From Planctomycetota bacterium (GTDB lineage Bacteria; Planctomycetota; Phycisphaerae; SM23-33), in contig JAJRYB010000088.1 in NCBI GenBank assembly GCA_024275995.1, forward strand, positions 1-47,764: 47,764 nucleotides of DNA. Direction: 5' to 3'. The position numbers and the translations under genes are program-made. The notes beneath the pieces are model-generated. The model saw only the letters and a program-made list of their open reading frames with translations. It was not told the DNA's origin and made no database searches. Below are positions 15,119-24,200 of this stretch, in pieces (positions within the stretch are counted from its first letter, which is position 1; each line of letters opens with the position of its first letter).

Positions 15119-15784
15119 TTGACTCGATTTAAACTGACATCACCGGGCATGCTTCTGATTCTGGCGGTCCTGGCGGCCGGTGGAATCTTCCTGCTGGACC
15201 TTTTTTACCTTAGTCCTAACGTTGACGGGCACAAGTGGGCCGCTCTGCGTGAACAGGCATCTCGCACCGAGCACTCCGCCCGCCTGATGTTGCAGGCCAG
15301 CGAGGAGAACCTTCGCCTGAACTGCGTCATCTGGTCCGGCAGCGACGAAATGGAATCTCTCGTATCGAGCTCGAAAGATGCCGATCAGGCTGTCCGGAAG
15401 ATCATGAACGTCTCCAAGGCGGACATGGTGTGGTTGACGGACGAACGAAACAACCCCCTGCGTGGATGGACCCAGTCCGGCCGGAACAGGCCCGTAGCGT
15501 GGACGCAGGCGATTGCCGACAGGGTCCGCAGCGTTCTTGAACGCCGGGACGACGCTGATGCTTCGGAAGCCGCCGGTGTCATGGACTTGCCGATCGGTCC
15601 GGTTATCGTAGCGAGGATCACCCTTTCCGACGGTGGGAACTCGGGCAAAAGTGTTCGTTTGTGGCTGGCGCGCATGCTCGCCAGGTCGCAGGTGCGCAAG
15701 GTCGGATTCGCCACGAGCGCGGACTTGATGCTCGTAGTCGACGAGTCGCTGCCCGCCGGAGCCGAAACCGAGGGTTCCGCTTAA
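15119..15784 (+). CDS. N-terminal sensor part of a split GGDEF/HD-GYP protein
   Basis: The 221-codon segment starts at TTG 15119 (GAAGGA 11 bases upstream). It encodes a membrane helix (LLILAVLAAGGIFLLDLFYL) and a periplasmic domain resembling CHASE4-type sensors (ALREQASRTEHSARLMLQASEENLRLNCVIWS). It ends at TAA 15782-15784. The next gene continues in the same frame after four more sense codons, with the end of the sensor, the second membrane helix and the signalling domains. I read both as one ancestral gene of about 750 codons interrupted by a nonsense codon, not as two genes, because neither half alone makes a complete transmembrane sensor. Confidence 0.7.
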   Translation: MTRFKLTSPGMLLILAVLAAGGIFLLDLFYLSPNVDGHKWAALREQASRTEHSARLMLQASEENLRLNCVIWSGSDEMESLVSSSKDADQAVRKIMNVSKADMVWLTDERNNPLRGWTQSGRNRPVAWTQAIADRVRSVLERRDDADASEAAGVMDLPIGPVIVARITLSDGGNSGKSVRLWLARMLARSQVRKVGFATSADLMLVVDESLPAGAETEGSA

Positions 15785-15796
15785 CGCGCTCTCTGG

Positions 15797-17380
15797 TTGA
15801 CGAACGAGGACAGCCTCGCCGTGGCGTGGGTGGCGAGGGGTCCGAACGGAAAAGCGCTGGGCTACTTCCGTTCGGTGATTTCCGTCGAACACATTCGTCG
15901 CCAGGCGACGGCATCCAGGCGAATGGTCCTTATCGTAATGTCACTGTCGGTGGGCCTGGCGCTTCTGGTGATCATCGGAACGCATATGCTCATCACGGGA
16001 CCGGTGTTTCGTTTGCTGAAGCGCCTGCAGGAGCTCGAGAGCGGCGAGGGGACGGCGGCGGAGCTTGCCAACGACCTGCATGGCGAACCGCTGATGCTCG
16101 CCCGCCGGTTGGAGTCCGCCTTCGACCGGCTTGCGAAAATCTCCAAAACCGACGAATTGACGTCTCTGGCGAACCGCCGGCACTTCGAGGAAGTGCTGGA
16201 GTGTTTCTACATCCAGGCCAGACGCTACAATCGTCCACTTTCCCTTATGGTGATGGATGTTGACTTTTTCAAGGCCGTCAACGACGTCGGAGGACACCCG
16301 GCGGGTGACGAACTGCTCAAAAGGGTTGCAATCGCCATCGAGGAGGCGTGTCGCAAGGCGGACCTGCCCGCACGGTTCGGCGGCGATGAATTTGCCGTGC
16401 TGCTTCCCGAAACCGTCTCGGCGGACGCCGCGGCCGTGGGTGAGCGAATCCGCAAGTCAGTGGAACAGATAGAGATGACGGATGAGCTTGTGGAACTCAA
16501 CGTCACGATGTCTATTGGTCTTGCGGACCTGAACGCAGATGAAATCGACTCACCGAAGTCCATGATCCGTATAGCCGATCGTGCGCTGTATCGCGCCAAG
16601 GAACTCGGGCGCAACCAGGTCGTCAAGGCCCACGACGTGCACGGTGGGCCGGAACGCTCCGAGAGCACGCGGGTGGACAATTTGTGCAAGAAGCTCGCCG
16701 GTCTGGACTCGCAGTGCAAGGCGTTGGTCCTGCGTGCGATTCAGCCGATCATAAACATTCTCGAACAGCGCGACCCTTACATGGCCGACCACGCCCGCAA
16801 GGTGCAGCATTACGCGATCCTGATCGCGCAGGAGATGGGCCTGCCGGATCGCGTAGTCAAACGAATCCAGGTAGCGTCAATGCTGCATGATATAGGCATG
16901 CTCGCCATGCCCGATGCCGTCATCATGCACCCCGGCTCCCTGGACGAAAGCCAACTCCGCATGATGCGCCGACATCCGCTGCTGAGTGTGCGCATCATGG
17001 AAGGCATGGAATTTCTCGAACAGGAAATACCGGCCGTGCGGTATCACCACGAACGGTACGACGGAAAGGGTTATCCCGAAGGCATCCAGGGCGCCGCAAT
17101 TCCGCTGACCGCGCGGATTCTGACGGTCGCGGACTGCTTCGACGCCCTTACTACCGAACGGGCGTTCCGCCAGGCGATGTCACTGCATGAGGCCGTCGCC
17201 GAAGTTAAACGGCACGTCGGCTCCCAGTTTGATCCTTCCGTGGTGGAGGCATTTGTAGCGGTCTACAACCGCATGGGCGAGGATCTCCAGAATGTTCCAG
17301 GCAAGAAGGGTTCGGCGTGGTTGGGCGATCTGAATGCCGATTCGCATGCCCTTTTGAACGCTATGTCTGAAGGGGAGTAA
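15797..17380 (+). CDS. Diguanylate cyclase/phosphodiesterase part (HAMP-GGDEF-HD-GYP)
   Basis: The 527-codon segment can only start at TTG 15797 or an internal codon; no ribosome binding site is obvious. Order: end of the periplasmic sensor, membrane helix (MVLIVMSLSVGLALLVIIGTHML), HAMP-like linker, and a GGDEF domain. The GGDEF domain has an intact active site (ARFGGDEFAVLLP) and an RxxD inhibitory site (RKAD) five residues before it. An HD-GYP domain with LHDIGM and HHERYDGKGYPEG completes the protein. GGDEF domains make c-di-GMP and HD-GYP domains degrade it, so the protein could do either. In frame with the preceding segment, separated only by TAA and four codons. Confidence 0.85.
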   Translation: MTNEDSLAVAWVARGPNGKALGYFRSVISVEHIRRQATASRRMVLIVMSLSVGLALLVIIGTHMLITGPVFRLLKRLQELESGEGTAAELANDLHGEPLMLARRLESAFDRLAKISKTDELTSLANRRHFEEVLECFYIQARRYNRPLSLMVMDVDFFKAVNDVGGHPAGDELLKRVAIAIEEACRKADLPARFGGDEFAVLLPETVSADAAAVGERIRKSVEQIEMTDELVELNVTMSIGLADLNADEIDSPKSMIRIADRALYRAKELGRNQVVKAHDVHGGPERSESTRVDNLCKKLAGLDSQCKALVLRAIQPIINILEQRDPYMADHARKVQHYAILIAQEMGLPDRVVKRIQVASMLHDIGMLAMPDAVIMHPGSLDESQLRMMRRHPLLSVRIMEGMEFLEQEIPAVRYHHERYDGKGYPEGIQGAAIPLTARILTVADCFDALTTERAFRQAMSLHEAVAEVKRHVGSQFDPSVVEAFVAVYNRMGEDLQNVPGKKGSAWLGDLNADSHALLNAMSEGE

Positions 17381-17641
17381 TACCGCCGCCACACAATCCG
17401 TCTGCGACGAGAATATACCCCTTCCCGAAGTGTCCGCCTTTCGCAGGGCACCTCACGGTCGCGGCTGGTTGGCAGGCGGGTTCATCTCGTTTTTGTCACA
17501 ATGCGGCTCCGTGCGGTTATCCGGATAAGTCCCAAACAAATACCATTGCAAATCGTTTTTCCGCTCCGTACAGTAATCCCCACAGGGTCAGGCGCCGGCT
17601 GGGTAGGCCTGCGCCTCTGGGACCATTGTGCGAGGTGCGCC

Positions 17642-17917
17642 GTGTCATCCGCACCAGCCGATGCCGAAAACAACATCCGCCAGTTCGTGGAAGGCATGAC
17701 CAGTGAAGAGCGCATGCTGGTGGTGCTGAAACGCGAATTGTACGAAGGCGACTGGCGCGAAATGGAAGCGGACCTTCGAGCTCGCCTGGAAGGTCGTCCG
17801 TATATTTTCAAGCTTGCCCACCGGATTACGGATGACCTGAGGCGCATTGACAAACTGCGGAAGTTCGAAGGCGCCTGTGGCGTGGACCTGGGCGAGTATA
17901 TCGAGATAGACACGTAG
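17642..17917 (+). CDS. Small hypothetical protein (91 aa)
   Basis: I do not recognise this protein. From the GTG at 17642 (GAGGTG just upstream, with short spacing) it reads as a helical, charged cytoplasmic protein. Segments include NNIRQFVEGMTSEERMLVVL, KRELYEGDWREMEADL and HRITDDLRRIDKLRKFEGACGVDLGEYIEI. An in-frame start at 17501 would add 47 residues without domain character, so the short form is preferred. It stands alone between the c-di-GMP gene and a lipoprotein gene. The coding look rests on the regular amphipathic helices and a normal codon pattern. Confidence 0.55.
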   Translation: MSSAPADAENNIRQFVEGMTSEERMLVVLKRELYEGDWREMEADLRARLEGRPYIFKLAHRITDDLRRIDKLRKFEGACGVDLGEYIEIDT

Positions 17918-17983
17918 GTTGGCGACCCGCAGCGAAACGTAGCCGGCGCCGGCGTGATTATTGAACTTTGAATGACCTATGCA

Positions 17984-18048
17984 AATCCGCCAACGGCGGA
18001 TTGTCCTGTGATTTCAGGCAAGGCGCACTTGCGAAGTTGCTTTCGCAA
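17984..18048. other. Two hairpins in the gap before the propeller lipoprotein
   Basis: AATCCGCC-AAC-GGCGGATT (17984-18002) is a perfect 8-bp stem with 3-base loop. TTGCGAA-GTTGCT-TTCGCAA (18029-18048) is a 7-bp stem. Neither is followed by a T run, so intrinsic termination is doubtful. They may be mRNA-stabilising or foldback sequences. Confidence 0.45.
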
Positions 18049-18101
18049 TTCAAATGTCAATAAAGTATCTGTGACAGTTTGGTTATCTTGAGGAGCGACG
18101 C

Positions 18102-19310
18102 ATGCGTAGTTGGCGGAAGTTCTTAACGGTTGCGATTGCGGGGATGAGTCTGGCAGGGTGTTCCCTGGGCGGTTCCGGGATGTCCAGGTTCGTCCATGAG
18201 GATGTGCTCGCCAGGGCGGGGTTGCGGTACTACTGGCATTACAAGATGCCGCTTCAGAGCGGCGAGTCCGTCGTCCGTGTGTACCTGATGGACGAGAACC
18301 TTTACGCCATGACGGACGATAACCGCCTCATCGCCGTGGACGCCCTGCGGGGTACGTACAAATGGTCGTTCAAGGTAGCCGATCGCAGGCATCGCGTTTT
18401 CCGCCCTTACCACGTCGAAGATATCATGATTCCACGGAACGTGCCGGGTATCAAGGGGATCTTGGATCCCAATACATCCAAGCCGGAGGCTGCGTTTGAC
18501 GGCGTGATTGTGAATACGCTTACCGAAATGGTGCTCCTGAACCGCAGTAACGGTGAGGTTATGCGCAGGATCTCCTTTAAGGACTTTTCGGCGAACTCCG
18601 GCGGGGCAAGTGACGGGTCGTTCTTCTACGTGGGCGCCACCGGCGGAATGTACCACGCCTATGCTATTCGCGAGGGAGTGCGCGTCTGGACGCGATCTAC
18701 CGGAGGCATGATCTCCGCGCCGCTGGAGATACCCTGGAAGCTGCTTTATGTCGCCAGCCGCGACGAGAGCTTCTACGCGGTCAAGGCTGGGCGGGGCCAT
18801 CAACTCGCCTGGCGGAAACAACTTGGAGGACCGGTTACGGCGCAATTCCACGTGGACGATCGCGGATGCTTCCTTCCCGGCGAGGACGGGCGGATATACG
18901 CCCTGAATCCCATCAACGGAACGCCCCTGTGGCCCCCATTTGTCTGTGACAGCGCCCTGCGAGAACCCATCCAGGTCGGGCAGAACACCATCTTCCAGCG
19001 AAGTGACGCCGGGAGCTTTTACGCCATCAACCTGACGACCGGCAAACAACGGTGGACTCGTCGCGACACGCTGGAGGTAATTGCCGTTTTTGACGGGAAG
19101 GTATATCTGCGCGACCTCAACAACAACCTGCTGATCGTGGACGAAGTTCTCGGTGACGAAAAGGTCGTCATGCCGCTTACCGGCCTCGAACTCTACGCTC
19201 GTAACGTCACCGTTCCGGCGATCTACGCCCTCACGCGGGACGGGTATGTGTTCTGTATTCGTCCGCTCGAGGCAGGTCGATTGACGCTGGATATCCTCAA
19301 GGGAAAATAA
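18102..19310 (+). CDS. PQQ-like beta-propeller lipoprotein
   Basis: The 402-residue protein has a lipoprotein signal peptide (MRSWRKFLTVAIAGMSLAGC) with the lipidated Cys at residue 20. Repeated four-stranded blades of the PQQ type follow, each with the A-x-D-x-x-T/S-G-x-x-x-W-like pattern (LIAVDALRGTYKWSF, YALNPINGTPLWPP, YAINLTTGKQRWTR). Relatives such as BamB act as outer-membrane scaffold proteins; others bind no cofactor and have unknown partners. AGGAG precedes the ATG at 18102. No bam genes are nearby, so BamB function is not claimed. purH follows 76 bases downstream on the same strand. Confidence 0.85.
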   Translation: MRSWRKFLTVAIAGMSLAGCSLGGSGMSRFVHEDVLARAGLRYYWHYKMPLQSGESVVRVYLMDENLYAMTDDNRLIAVDALRGTYKWSFKVADRRHRVFRPYHVEDIMIPRNVPGIKGILDPNTSKPEAAFDGVIVNTLTEMVLLNRSNGEVMRRISFKDFSANSGGASDGSFFYVGATGGMYHAYAIREGVRVWTRSTGGMISAPLEIPWKLLYVASRDESFYAVKAGRGHQLAWRKQLGGPVTAQFHVDDRGCFLPGEDGRIYALNPINGTPLWPPFVCDSALREPIQVGQNTIFQRSDAGSFYAINLTTGKQRWTRRDTLEVIAVFDGKVYLRDLNNNLLIVDEVLGDEKVVMPLTGLELYARNVTVPAIYALTRDGYVFCIRPLEAGRLTLDILKGK

Positions 19311-19386
19311 TCCCAGCGCCGCGAGGGGTTGCGGGCGGCGCCGATCGTTGGCGTTCAATCAGGAACTATCCGAAAAGGGAGCAGTC

Positions 19387-21012
19387 ATGGAAGGTGTCAC
19401 GATTCGTCGTGCGATGATAAGTGTTTACGATAAGAGAGGCGTCGAGGAGTTCGCAGCAGCACTGTCGGAAATGGGCGTGGAGATACTTTCTTCCGGTGGA
19501 ACCGCCAGGGCGATCGAGGCTTCCGGCGTCAAGGTCCGGCAGGTGAAGGAGTGGACGGGCTTTCCCGAGATGTTGGGCCATCGTGTCGTAACGCTGCACC
19601 CGAAGGTGCACGGAAGCATACTGTGCCTGCGCGACGATCCGGAGCACCAGGCCGATATCGAGAAATATGACCTGGAACCGATCGACCTGGTCTGCGTGAG
19701 CCTGTACCCGTTCGAGAACGCCATTGCGAAAGACGGCTGCACGCTTGCCGATGCGGTGGAGATGATCGATATCGGTGGTCCTACGATGGTGCGCGCCGCC
19801 GCCAAGAATCACAAGTTCGTCACCGTCGTCACGGATGCTTCCCAGTACTCCCTGGTGCTGGACGAGATGCAAGCCAACAACGGCGCCGTGTGCTTCGAGA
19901 CCCGCCAGAAGCTTGCCCGGCAGGCGTTTTCGCTGACCGCTCACTACGACACCGTGATTTCGGCCTATTTCCGCGAGCAGACGGGTGAAAACCTGCCCGA
20001 ACGTATCAGCTTCAGCTACACCAGGGCGGGTGAACTTCGCTACGGGGAGAATCCGCATCAGGAGGCGGCATTCTACGTTGGGACGGATGCCTCCGAACCG
20101 TGCATCGGGCGGGCGAAACTGCTCGGTGGAAAGTCGATCAGCTACAATAACTACTTCGATGCCAACGGTGCGCTGGAACTGGTAAAGGACTTCGAGGAGC
20201 CTGCGGTCGCTATCATCAAGCATGCCAATCCTGCCGGTTGCGCCATCGACGAGGATCTCGTCGAGGCATATCGTAAGGCGTACTTCGGAGACGTGAACGC
20301 AGCCATGGGCGGCATTGTAGCGGTCAATCGACCTGTTACGAAGGATCTCGCAGCCGCCATTACCGAAACGTATAAACGCTGGGGCAAGGACGCCGGGGCA
20401 GCGGGGTTCTTTGCGGAAATAATCGCAGCGCCGAGCTTCGAAGACGGCGCGCTGGAAATTATCCAAAGCCGTGAAGGCTGGGGCCGGAACGTCCGCATCC
20501 TGGAAGTGGGCGAACTGACGGGGCGTCGTAACAGCGAGAAATATCTCAAGTATGTCGTCGGAGGCATGCTCGTGCAGGACCGCGACCTGCTGACGCTGAA
20601 CGAGGACGACTGGAAGGTCGTCACGAAGCGAAAGCCCAGCGACGAGGAACTTGCCGACCTGCGATTCGCATGGGTGTGCGCCAAGCATACCAAGTCCAAT
20701 GCGATCACGCTCGCCAAGGGGCGATCTCTGCTCGGCGCGGGTGCGGGACAGATGAGCCGCGTGAACTCCGCCCGCCTCGCGGGCATTATCGCCAGGGAGT
20801 ACGGCGGGGGAGACGTTCTGGATACGGCCGGATGCGCCCTGGCGTCCGATGCGTTTTTCCCGTTCCCCGACTCGCTGGACTGGGCGGTGGACGTGGGCGC
20901 TACTTCCGTTATCGAACCGGGCGGCGCCAAGAAGGACGCCGACGTCATCGCCCGTGCCGACGAACTGAACCTGGCGATGATCTTCACCGGCGCGAGACAC
21001 TTCAACCACTGA
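19387..21012 (+). CDS. purH: Bifunctional AICAR transformylase/IMP cyclohydrolase
   Basis: The 541-residue cytoplasmic enzyme carries out the last two steps of IMP synthesis. The N-terminal MGS-like cyclohydrolase domain shows ALISVYDK-type sequence (AMISVYDKRGVEEF), ILSSGGTARAIEASG and VKEWTGFPEMLGHRVVTLHPKV. The C-terminal transformylase domain shows LRYGENPHQEAAFY, IIKHANPAGCAI with the catalytic Lys-His, AKHTKSNAITLAKG and ALASDAFFPFPDSLDWA. The ATG at 19387 follows AAAAGGGAG; the upstream in-frame start would add 13 residues. Length is near the family norm. It is followed after 197 bases by secDF and is probably expressed separately. Confidence 0.96.
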   Translation: MEGVTIRRAMISVYDKRGVEEFAAALSEMGVEILSSGGTARAIEASGVKVRQVKEWTGFPEMLGHRVVTLHPKVHGSILCLRDDPEHQADIEKYDLEPIDLVCVSLYPFENAIAKDGCTLADAVEMIDIGGPTMVRAAAKNHKFVTVVTDASQYSLVLDEMQANNGAVCFETRQKLARQAFSLTAHYDTVISAYFREQTGENLPERISFSYTRAGELRYGENPHQEAAFYVGTDASEPCIGRAKLLGGKSISYNNYFDANGALELVKDFEEPAVAIIKHANPAGCAIDEDLVEAYRKAYFGDVNAAMGGIVAVNRPVTKDLAAAITETYKRWGKDAGAAGFFAEIIAAPSFEDGALEIIQSREGWGRNVRILEVGELTGRRNSEKYLKYVVGGMLVQDRDLLTLNEDDWKVVTKRKPSDEELADLRFAWVCAKHTKSNAITLAKGRSLLGAGAGQMSRVNSARLAGIIAREYGGGDVLDTAGCALASDAFFPFPDSLDWAVDVGATSVIEPGGAKKDADVIARADELNLAMIFTGARHFNH

Positions 21013-21209
21013 TTGGAGCGGTTGTTCGCACGTACCAATCCACATCGCCAGGCGTTGGTCCGACGGATCGAAGGTCAATGTTTTGCTTGACCGTCCGGGT
21101 GAGTTTAAGGACAATCCCCGATTCCACCATGAGAGGTCCGCGCTTTGGCGGCGGCGGATCTGAAATTAAACGGTTTTTGCGCCAAAGGCGCAGATAGCAC
21201 GGAACGGAT

Positions 21210-24200
21210 ATGAATAAAAAGAACCTTGGATTCAAGATACTATTGGGCGTGGTGTTACCGCTGGCTGTCTGCATTGGCGCATTGACGTTAGGCGGCGGCT
21301 TGAAGATGGGCATCGATATACGGGGCGGTCACAGCCTGATCTTTGAGATACGCACGAACGATCGTGAGATCGAACTGCTCAACACGGAGAAGCAGCAGGC
21401 CGAGGCCCGGCTCAAGGAAGCCCTCGCCGCCGGGAAAAGCGCGCAGGTCGCTGCGCTGAAGGCGAAGATCGAACGGATCGCGGGGAACCTCAACCGTCTT
21501 GAAAGCCAGGGCGGCGTCGGTAACATTGCCGATCGCATGATCAGCATTCTCAAGGAGCGCATCGACCCCCAGGGTCTGCGTTCGCTGGAGTGGCGTCCGC
21601 TCAGTAATAACCGCATCGAGGTGCGGATGCCCGCAGCCGATCCCAGGAGCGAGCAGGCCCGCATGGCCTACGAAAAAGCACGCGACAACCTGCTGCGGAA
21701 GAACATACCGTTGCGGAAGATTCGCAGCCTGTGCAGGGCGCCGGAAAACGAGAAGGAAAAGATCATATCCAACCTTTCCGGGTCGGATATGAAACTGGCT
21801 GAAAGTCTTCGCGAAGTTTCGCGGGCATGGACGGTCCGGGAGACGTCCCGGAAAACGATGGTTGCCGCCAAGGAAGCCTACGAGACCGCGCGCAACACGA
21901 ATCAGTCCGCCGAGAAGCAAAAGAAGCTGAAGGACGAGTACGATTCGGCGTTGGACGCCTGGCAGAAGGCCTCCGGCGTCTACAACACGAAATTCCGAAG
22001 CGTCCTGGCTGGAAACATCTTGCGCCTCAGGCTGGAGACGATCCTTTCCAGCTACATTCCCCAAGGCGAAGTCGAGGTGATAAAAAAAGCCAACAAGAAG
22101 GAATACCTCAGTCGGACGAAACGTTTCGAAGAAGGGCTTGCTTCTCTTCGCCAAAGTCACCCCTCCCGCGTGAAGGAAATCGATTCGGTCGTGGAGTTGT
22201 ACCGCAAGTGGGCGGAGAACCGTCAGCGTCTGGAAGACCCCGAGGACCTGAAACGAATGATCGCCAAGGCGGGCGTACTGGAGTTCAGGATTGCCCCGCG
22301 GCATCCAGCCGACCCGAAGTCCCTCATCACGCAGGACGATTACGTCTCGGCGATCAAAAGTCTGAAAAAAGACGGTCCAGACGGGCTTAAGCGTCGCAAC
22401 GCGCGTCTGCGGTGGTTCAAAATCCGAGGTGAGAAAGACGACTTTCCCGGTATGGTCGTGGCGCCCTATGGTGGGAATTACTACATATTGCTTTTCGATG
22501 AATCCGGAAAGGTGATGCTGAACGATCGCGGACCGGGTGGATGGTCGCTGACCGACGCGCGTCGCGCATCGGACGAATACGGCCGGCTTGCGATTGGTTT
22601 CTCGTTAAACGCGGGCGGCGCCCGGCGGATGGGCAACCTGACGGCGGATAACAAGGGTCGTCAAATGGCGATCCTCCTGGACGACGTGGTGTATTCCGCC
22701 CCACGGATCCAGGCGATCATCTCGTCCAGCGGAATCATCACCGGGAGTTTCACGCCGCAGGAAGTGGACGATCTGATACGCACGCTCCAGGCAGGTTCGC
22801 TTCCGGCGAGGTTGAACCCCGAACCGGTATCGCAGAGCTCGTTCGGGCCTGCGATCGGCGAGGTCAACAAGCAGATGGGCATCCGCGCCGCCGTCTGGGG
22901 CCTGATCGCGGTGGCGGGCTTCATGTTCCTGTACTACCTGCTGGCCGGTGCTATTGCGGATATGGCGCTGCTGATGAACATCATCCTCGTGCTCGGCGCG
23001 ATGAGCATGCTCGATGCCGTGTTCACCCTTCCAGGTATCGCCGGCGTGATCCTCACTATCGGTATCGCGGTCGACGCCAACGTCCTGATTTTCGAGCGGT
23101 TGCGCGAAGAACAGCGCAAGGGCCAGTCCGTCGCGATGGCTATTAAAAACGCATACGAACGGGCGTTCAGCGCTATCTTCGACGCGAATATCACGACGAT
23201 GATTACGTGTTTGATCCTCGGCTGGGTCGGTACGGAAGAGGTCCGCGGATTCGCGATTACCCTTGGACTGGGCGTCATGTTCAGCATGTTCACCGCCCTG
23301 GTGGTGACGCGGTGGACCTTCGAACTTCTGATGAAAATCGGGCTGCTGAAGAATCCCATTTTCATGCTGCGCATCATCGGCGTTCCCAAAGTCAACTGGA
23401 TGAGCAAGCGGCACTTTTTCTGGGGTTTGTCGGCGCTGCTGATAGTGATGGGTATTACCTCGCTCGTCGGACAGGGTTCCGATATCTGGGGCATCGAGTT
23501 CTCCGCCGGAACGCAGGCGGTGGTCAAACTTCGCGACGACGCCCTGATCGACGGGAAACTGCCCGACGACGGGCTTGTGCGGACCAGGATTACGGCAACG
23601 GCCGGGCAACTGGGCTTCGATAAGTTGAAGGCCACCGCGCGCGTCGAGAGGCGCGACGATCCGACTCGCGTGGACAAGTTTCTCTCGGCTTACGATACGG
23701 ACAAAGACGGGAAGATCGGCAAGGTCGAGTGGCGGCGCCAGCGCATGAGTGCGGAGTACTTCGCGCTGGCTGACGCCGATAAGGACGGGTTCCTGGACGT
23801 CGATGAAATCCACGCCCTTCCATCGACGGAGTACCAGACTTCCACCACGGAAACGCGGTTGACGAGGATTCGCGAAACGTTCCGCAAGGGTTTCGGAACA
23901 TCGCTGCAAAGGCGCATCGCCCTGGAATATACGCTGCGGAAAGGCTCGCACGTCGACGGGTTGAATATAGATCTTGCCGACAGCGGGCTGACGGAAGTCC
24001 AGAAAAACGACGCCTCCGCGTATCGTGATTTGTTTGAGGATTTCGAAGGCGGCGTCCTGATGGTGCTCGACGTTACCACGCCACAGACGCAGGAGGAAAT
24101 AAATCGTCGGATCGGCGAGATGCGGCGTCAGCCTGACTTCGGCAGCCAGCAGAATCCGACGGAGGTGGTGGGTCTGAAACCCGACGCAGATGGTTTGTGC

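Noticed and set aside
17984-18002. AATCCGCC-AAC-GGCGGATT as a fourth REP-like hairpin
   Set aside because: Stem and loop lengths match, but the TTAGC leader and the GAA/TTC loop are missing.
18102-19310. The PQQ-propeller lipoprotein as BamB
   Set aside because: Propeller repeats and lipobox fit, but there are no bam neighbours, and many unrelated planctomycete lipoproteins share this layout.
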